Made by a program: the position numbers and the translations under genes. The notes beneath the pieces are model-generated. The model ran no database searches. It saw nothing but the letters and a program-made list of their open reading frames with translations, and was not told where the DNA came from. A stretch of 10,789 bases of DNA from positions 1,567-12,355 of the forward strand of contig DBOE01000005.1 in the NCBI GenBank assembly GCA_002299585.1, given 5' to 3'. Below, piece by piece: positions 7,055 to 10,789 of the stretch. The DNA is from Hydrogenovibrio sp. UBA654 (GTDB lineage Bacteria; Pseudomonadota; Gammaproteobacteria; Thiomicrospirales; Thiomicrospiraceae). How positions within the stretch are numbered: position 1 is the stretch's first letter; each line of letters opens with the position of its first letter.

Positions 7055-8197
7055 TTTTCAGAATTTGACCAACAAATTATGGCGAGAGTAATTGAACTAG
7101 CAAAGCTTGGTCTGTATTCGACAAAACCTAACCCAGCGGTTGGTTGCGTTATTTGTGTTGATGATAAAATAATTGCTGAAGCTTGGCATCAAAAGGCAGG
7201 TGAAGCTCATGCAGAGCAGCTAGCAATTAAGCAGGCACAATTAAATGGGGGTTTTTTAGTTGGAGCGACTGTTTATGTTACTTTAGAGCCTTGTTCTCAT
7301 ATAGGTAAAACTCCATCTTGTGCTGATGCATTAATTTTAGCTAAGGTAAAAAAAGTTGTTATTGCTATGCAAGATCCTAATCCATTAGTAGCGGGAAAAG
7401 GAATTCAAAAATTAATGAATGCAGGTATAGAAGTTCAAGTAGGGTTATTTGAACAAGAAGCAAAGTTGCTAAATAAAGGATTTATTCATTCTATGACAAA
7501 TAATATACCTTTTGTACGTCTTAAAATAGCGTCTAGCCTTGATGGTAGAACGGCGATGGCAAACAATCAAAGTAAATGGATAACGGGCGAAGAAGCAAGG
7601 GTTGAAGTACATAAAATGCGTGCTAAACACGGGGCGATTATTACAGGAATCGGTACTGTCTTAGCAGATAACCCTAGTTTAAATGTGCGTTTATCTGATG
7701 CGCAACTGATGAAAATGAACTTGACGACTGAAACCTGTCAACCAATTAGGGTCGTTTTAGATGCAAATTTAAGTATTTCAATAGACTCTAAAATGTTTTC
7801 TTCTACGGGTAAAACCATCATTATGACCTCAAAAGAAACCACTGAAACGAGCCAAGACATTATTAACCAACTATATCAAAAAAATGTAGAAGTAGTCGCC
7901 GTCGCAACCGATGGTGATAAGCTTGATATTGAATCTGTTTTAGCTTATTTAAGTAAGGTTGAAAATATTAACGACGTAATGGTTGAAGCAGGAGCAGTTG
8001 TCGCAGGAGCGTTTATTCAATCGGGTTTTGTGCAAGAAGTTCATGTGTTTATGGCCCCTATTTTAATGGGTGATAAAGCCAAGCCAATGTTTGTTTTAGA
8101 CGGCTTAAATTCAATGGATGACAAAATTAACTTTGAATATTCAAACATTGCAATGAGTGGTAAAGACATTCATTTGACTTTAACGGTTTCAGGGTAA
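7052..8197 (+). CDS. ribD: Bifunctional riboflavin deaminase/reductase RibD
   Basis: RibD carries out two successive steps of riboflavin synthesis: deamination of the pyrimidine product of GTP cyclohydrolase II, then NADPH-dependent reduction of the ribose side chain. The 381-residue protein has an N-terminal cytidine-deaminase-like zinc domain (about 1-145): PNPAVGCVI, H53-A-E55, and PCSH with C81 and C90 as zinc ligands. The C-terminal DHFR-like reductase domain follows (RLKIASSLDGRTA, WITGEEAR, GIGTVLADNPSLNVR). Length and motifs look intact. In relatives ribE normally follows closely; here a restriction-modification pair of about 2 kb lies between them. The methyltransferase begins six bases after the ribD stop. 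Confidence 0.96.
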   Translation: MFSEFDQQIMARVIELAKLGLYSTKPNPAVGCVICVDDKIIAEAWHQKAGEAHAEQLAIKQAQLNGGFLVGATVYVTLEPCSHIGKTPSCADALILAKVKKVVIAMQDPNPLVAGKGIQKLMNAGIEVQVGLFEQEAKLLNKGFIHSMTNNIPFVRLKIASSLDGRTAMANNQSKWITGEEARVEVHKMRAKHGAIITGIGTVLADNPSLNVRLSDAQLMKMNLTTETCQPIRVVLDANLSISIDSKMFSSTGKTIIMTSKETTETSQDIINQLYQKNVEVVAVATDGDKLDIESVLAYLSKVENINDVMVEAGAVVAGAFIQSGFVQEVHVFMAPILMGDKAKPMFVLDGLNSMDDKINFEYSNIAMSGKDIHLTLTVSG

Positions 8198-8203
8198 ATA
8201 GAG

Positions 8204-9112
8204 GTGAATGTTGTTGATTTATTTGCAGGGATGGGTGGGATTAAATTAGGTTTTGAGAGGAACGGATTTAAAGCCGTTTTTTCAAATGATATTGATGCCA
8301 ACTGTAAAAAAACATTCGATAGCAACTTTACAAATTCTTTACAAAAAGAAGGTCTTACATTAAAAAGTATCACAGAAGTTTCTTCTGATTCGTTACCTGG
8401 TTTTGACTTGTTAACGGGAGGGTTTACAGATGAGGAAAGGGGAGATTTGTTTTTTGAAATAATTAGAATATTGAGAGATAAAAAACCTAGAGCATTTTTA
8501 TTAGAAAATGTTAAAAATCTTAAAATACATGATAAAGGTAATACACTAGCTTTAATTTATAAGGAGTTAGAAAGTATTGGACATTTTGTTAAAGATGTTG
8601 TATTAAATACACTAGATTATGGTAATTTACCTCAAAACAGGGAGCGGATTTACATTGTTGGTTTTTTATCAAAAAAAGAAGCTAAAAAGTTTGTTTTTCC
8701 CGAGAAGATTAAATTAACAAAAACGATTCAAGATTGCCTGATAAAAGGTAAGGTTGCTAATAAATATTATTATAACGGTAAACCGTTATATGAAAAAATA
8801 AAAGATGATGTAACAAAGTACGGTACAGTTTATCAGTGGCGTAGAAAATATGTCAGAGAAAACAAAAGTAATGCCTGCCCTACTTTAACAGCCAATATGG
8901 GAACAGGTGGGCATAACGTACCGATTATTAAAGATGAGTTTGGTATTCGAAAATTAATGCCTAGAGAGTGTGCCAATTTTCAAGGTTTTCCTCAAGATTA
9001 TCAGCTCCCAAATATAGCGGATTCTCAGCTTTATAAACAACTTGGCAACTCAGTTTCAGTACCCGTTATTGAACGTATAGCCTATGAGATGAAGAGGGTA
9101 TTATATGCCTGA
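8204..9112 (+). CDS. Cytosine-5 DNA methyltransferase lacking its catalytic Cys loop
   Basis: This is a type II C5-cytosine methyltransferase by its motifs: I (DLFAGMGGIKLGF, 5-17), NDID (28-31), ENV (101-103), QNRERIYIVGF (144-154), a target-recognition region with PTLTANMGTGGHNVPI (226-241), RKLMPRECANFQGFP (249-263) and YKQLGNSVSVPV (277-288). The catalytic motif IV is absent. FDLLTGGF (67-74) runs straight into TDEERGDLFFEI, where relatives such as M.HhaI have a further ~14 residues with Pro-Cys-Gln. A 42-bp in-frame deletion between two GF codon pairs would explain this. Without the nucleophilic Cys it should not methylate, though it may still bind DNA or SAM. GTG is the only sensible start. 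The stop overlaps the endonuclease start by 8 bp. Confidence 0.9.
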   Translation: MNVVDLFAGMGGIKLGFERNGFKAVFSNDIDANCKKTFDSNFTNSLQKEGLTLKSITEVSSDSLPGFDLLTGGFTDEERGDLFFEIIRILRDKKPRAFLLENVKNLKIHDKGNTLALIYKELESIGHFVKDVVLNTLDYGNLPQNRERIYIVGFLSKKEAKKFVFPEKIKLTKTIQDCLIKGKVANKYYYNGKPLYEKIKDDVTKYGTVYQWRRKYVRENKSNACPTLTANMGTGGHNVPIIKDEFGIRKLMPRECANFQGFPQDYQLPNIADSQLYKQLGNSVSVPVIERIAYEMKRVLYA

Positions 9113-10227
9113 TTTTTATAGTCAACAAAGTAAGGTGCAACAAGATGACTATAAGCAGTTTTTGAAGATAGTTGGTAGCTTATCTAATTTATCATCTGAA
9201 TCTAATGTTCCTTATTTATATTATAGGATGGCAGAAAAAATATTTTGCCGCTCTTTTGATGCAGAAGATTTATCGAGAAGTGATGTTTCGGCAGATGCTA
9301 AAAAAAGTTCTTTAGGTATTGGTCTGAAAACTTTTTTAGGGCAAAATAATAAAACGTTTCAAAAAGTTGCAGAATTTAATTCGGGTAGCCAGTCATTTAG
9401 AAATCTTGATGCTGAAAATTTGGTTAGAGAAATATCTAAATTAAGAAATGAGCGAATTGGTTTTACTGAAAGCGTTCATAATATTGAAAAATCTATCTAT
9501 CACTGTATTTTCAGAGAAAAAGAGGTTTTTAAAGTATTTGAAAAAAGAATGAACAAAATTGACTTAGATAAAATTGTGATAGACGTCGATAAAAAAATAA
9601 CGATTTTATTTAATGATGGAATAGAAGAATATTCTTTTTCTAAATCCAAAAGTACCTTGAGTAAACGATTTGAAACTCCCGATTTTATAGATGTGTTTAA
9701 GGTTGAGGTTTTAGACGACCCATTACATGTTTTACAAAGTTGCTTATATGAAAAGTCATCACCTTTGCATCTATCAAAAGAAAACGACGAAGAAAATATA
9801 GTTTATCTTCCTTTGTACGGAAGTAAAAATACTGTTCGTGATAAAAGTGGTTTAAATCAATGGAATGCTTCTGGAAGGGTTAGAAATTATGATGAAGTTT
9901 ATATTCCTATCCCCGCAACTATTCATAGAAAATTTACTGATTTTTTTCCTGCTAGAGATGTTAAATTTGAATTAAAATTTCCCGACGGAGAGGTTGTCAG
10001 TGCAAAAGTTTGTCAAGATGGTAGAAAAGCGTTAATGACAAATCCAAATAAAAAATTGGGTAAGTTAACTCTAAGAGACGGCTTAAAATTAGCAGAATGT
10101 GAAACTTGCCACTTATGAAAAATTACAACTTTTAGGGGTTGACTCAGTTCGTATTGACAAAATAACAGACTTAGAGTTTGAAATAAATTTTTCAAAAAAT
10201 GGTTCTTATGAAAAGTTCATAGAATAA
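9105..10227 (+). pseudogene. Type II restriction endonuclease, NgoFVII-like C-terminus, frameshifted near the 3' end
   Basis: The first frame runs 9105-10118 (337 residues), starting in the methyltransferase end with AGAGGG (9093-9098) as its ribosome-binding site. Residues about 234-333 (LPLYGSKNTV, SGLNQWNASGRVR, EVYIPIP, FFPARDVKFEL, AKVCQDGRKALMTNP) resemble the C-terminal B3-like DNA-binding domain of NgoFVII/NgoAVII-type endonucleases. At codon 333 the frame shifts and ends ECETCHL. The next frame continues TYEKLQLLGVDSVRI to a stop at 10225-10227, adding 40 residues that fit the family. Dropping one A from 10102-10104 would rejoin them into about 373 residues. The N-terminal half lacks the HxK motif of NgoAVII's phospholipase-D-like nuclease, and I cannot name its fold. 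Activity is doubtful but not excluded. Confidence 0.82.
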
Positions 10228-10245
10228 AATTAAAGGTAACTTTTA

Positions 10246-10789
10246 ATGTTTACAGGCATAATTGAAAGCGTGGGTTCTATTAGTAATATTGAGTTGCTAA
10301 ATGGTGATGCGAGATTTACGATTGATACGAATCAATTGGATATGAGTGATGTTAAGTTGGGTGATAGCATTGCTTGTAATGGCGTTTGTTTAACGGCGAT
10401 AGCATTACATAAACATGCTTATGTGGCAGATGTCTCGGCGGAGAGTTTAAAGATTACAACGCTTGGGTTAATGCAAGTGGGTAGTAAGGTTAACCTTGAG
10501 AAAGCGTTGCGTTTACAAGACCGTTTGGGTGGTCATCTTGTCTCTGGGCATGTTGATGGCGTTGGGAAAATAGTTTCGATTACCCAAGAAGCAAGATCTT
10601 GGCGTTATAAAGTAAAAGCACCAGCGGACTTAGCAAAGTATATTGCTCAAAAAGGTTCTATTTGCATTAACGGCATCAGCTTGACGGTAAATACTGTTGA
10701 ACGAGATGTGTTTGATGTTAATATTGTGCCCCATACAAAAAAAGAGACCACTATTAATGAACTTATTATTGGTAGTCAGGTGAACTTAG
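10246..10789 (+). CDS. ribE: Riboflavin synthase alpha chain (3' end outside the window)
   Basis: The enzyme dismutates two molecules of 6,7-dimethyl-8-ribityllumazine to riboflavin, the last step of the pathway begun by ribD. The frame is open to the right edge with 181 complete codons. It starts with the diagnostic MFTGIIE and shows the two internally related barrel domains: LGDSIACNGVCLTA and GGHLVSGHVDGVG in or after the first, and KGSICINGISLTVN with VNIVPHT in the second. Usual length is about 200-220 residues, so little is missing. AAAGG at 10232-10236 is the ribosome-binding site. It lies 18 bp after the stop of the restored endonuclease frame, so it is probably read through the R-M genes from the ribD side. 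Confidence 0.96.
   Translation, partial: MFTGIIESVGSISNIELLNGDARFTIDTNQLDMSDVKLGDSIACNGVCLTAIALHKHAYVADVSAESLKITTLGLMQVGSKVNLEKALRLQDRLGGHLVSGHVDGVGKIVSITQEARSWRYKVKAPADLAKYIAQKGSICINGISLTVNTVERDVFDVNIVPHTKKETTINELIIGSQVNL

Noticed and set aside
10114..10227. A separate small gene between the endonuclease and ribE
   Set aside because: The reading has no start codon at a sensible place and continues the B3-like domain of the endonuclease in the next frame; it is better explained as the tail cut off by a frameshift.

Overview
The window looks like a chromosomal segment of an AT-rich gammaproteobacterium. Most genes are ordinary housekeeping genes whose neighbours are typical of that class: suhB divergent from trmJ, trmJ followed by cysE, and glyA-nrdR-ribD-ribE in one direction. 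The CheA at the left edge has the HTIKGGAGFL phosphorylation site and acidic linker typical of polar-flagellate chemotaxis kinases. The sequence does not settle the genus; free-living or symbiotic sulfur- or methane-oxidising lineages are possible.

Layout. 1-2371: 3' part of cheA followed by cheW (chemotaxis signalling). 2406-3206 (minus): suhB, convergent with cheW and divergent from trmJ. 3255-4797: trmJ and cysE, one base apart. 4794-4876: a short inverted-repeat element on the cysE stop codon, followed by the AT-rich leader of glyA. 5040-6779: glyA and nrdR. 6777-7042: a palindromic, cloverleaf-like MITE filling the nrdR-ribD gap. 7052-8197: ribD. 8204-10227: a type II restriction-modification pair inserted between ribD and ribE. 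10246 to the right edge: start of ribE (riboflavin synthase).

The two unusual regions are the restriction-modification pair and the MITEs. The cytosine-5 DNA methyltransferase keeps its SAM-binding, ENV, target-recognition and C-terminal motifs, but the segment that should hold the catalytic Pro-Cys loop is missing in frame. The partner endonuclease has a C-terminal B3-like DNA-binding region cut by a one-base frameshift, and the lost 40-residue tail is still readable in the next frame. Both halves therefore look disabled, which suggests a decaying R-M island left inside the riboflavin operon. The two MITE-like elements share their right-hand sequence, and both sit on TTAA/TTAG sites that are also the stop codons of the upstream genes. 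The larger one folds into an outer stem enclosing three hairpins and reaches almost to the ribD start, so it is probably transcribed within the operon.

No CRISPR array, tRNA, rRNA or convincing riboswitch was seen.
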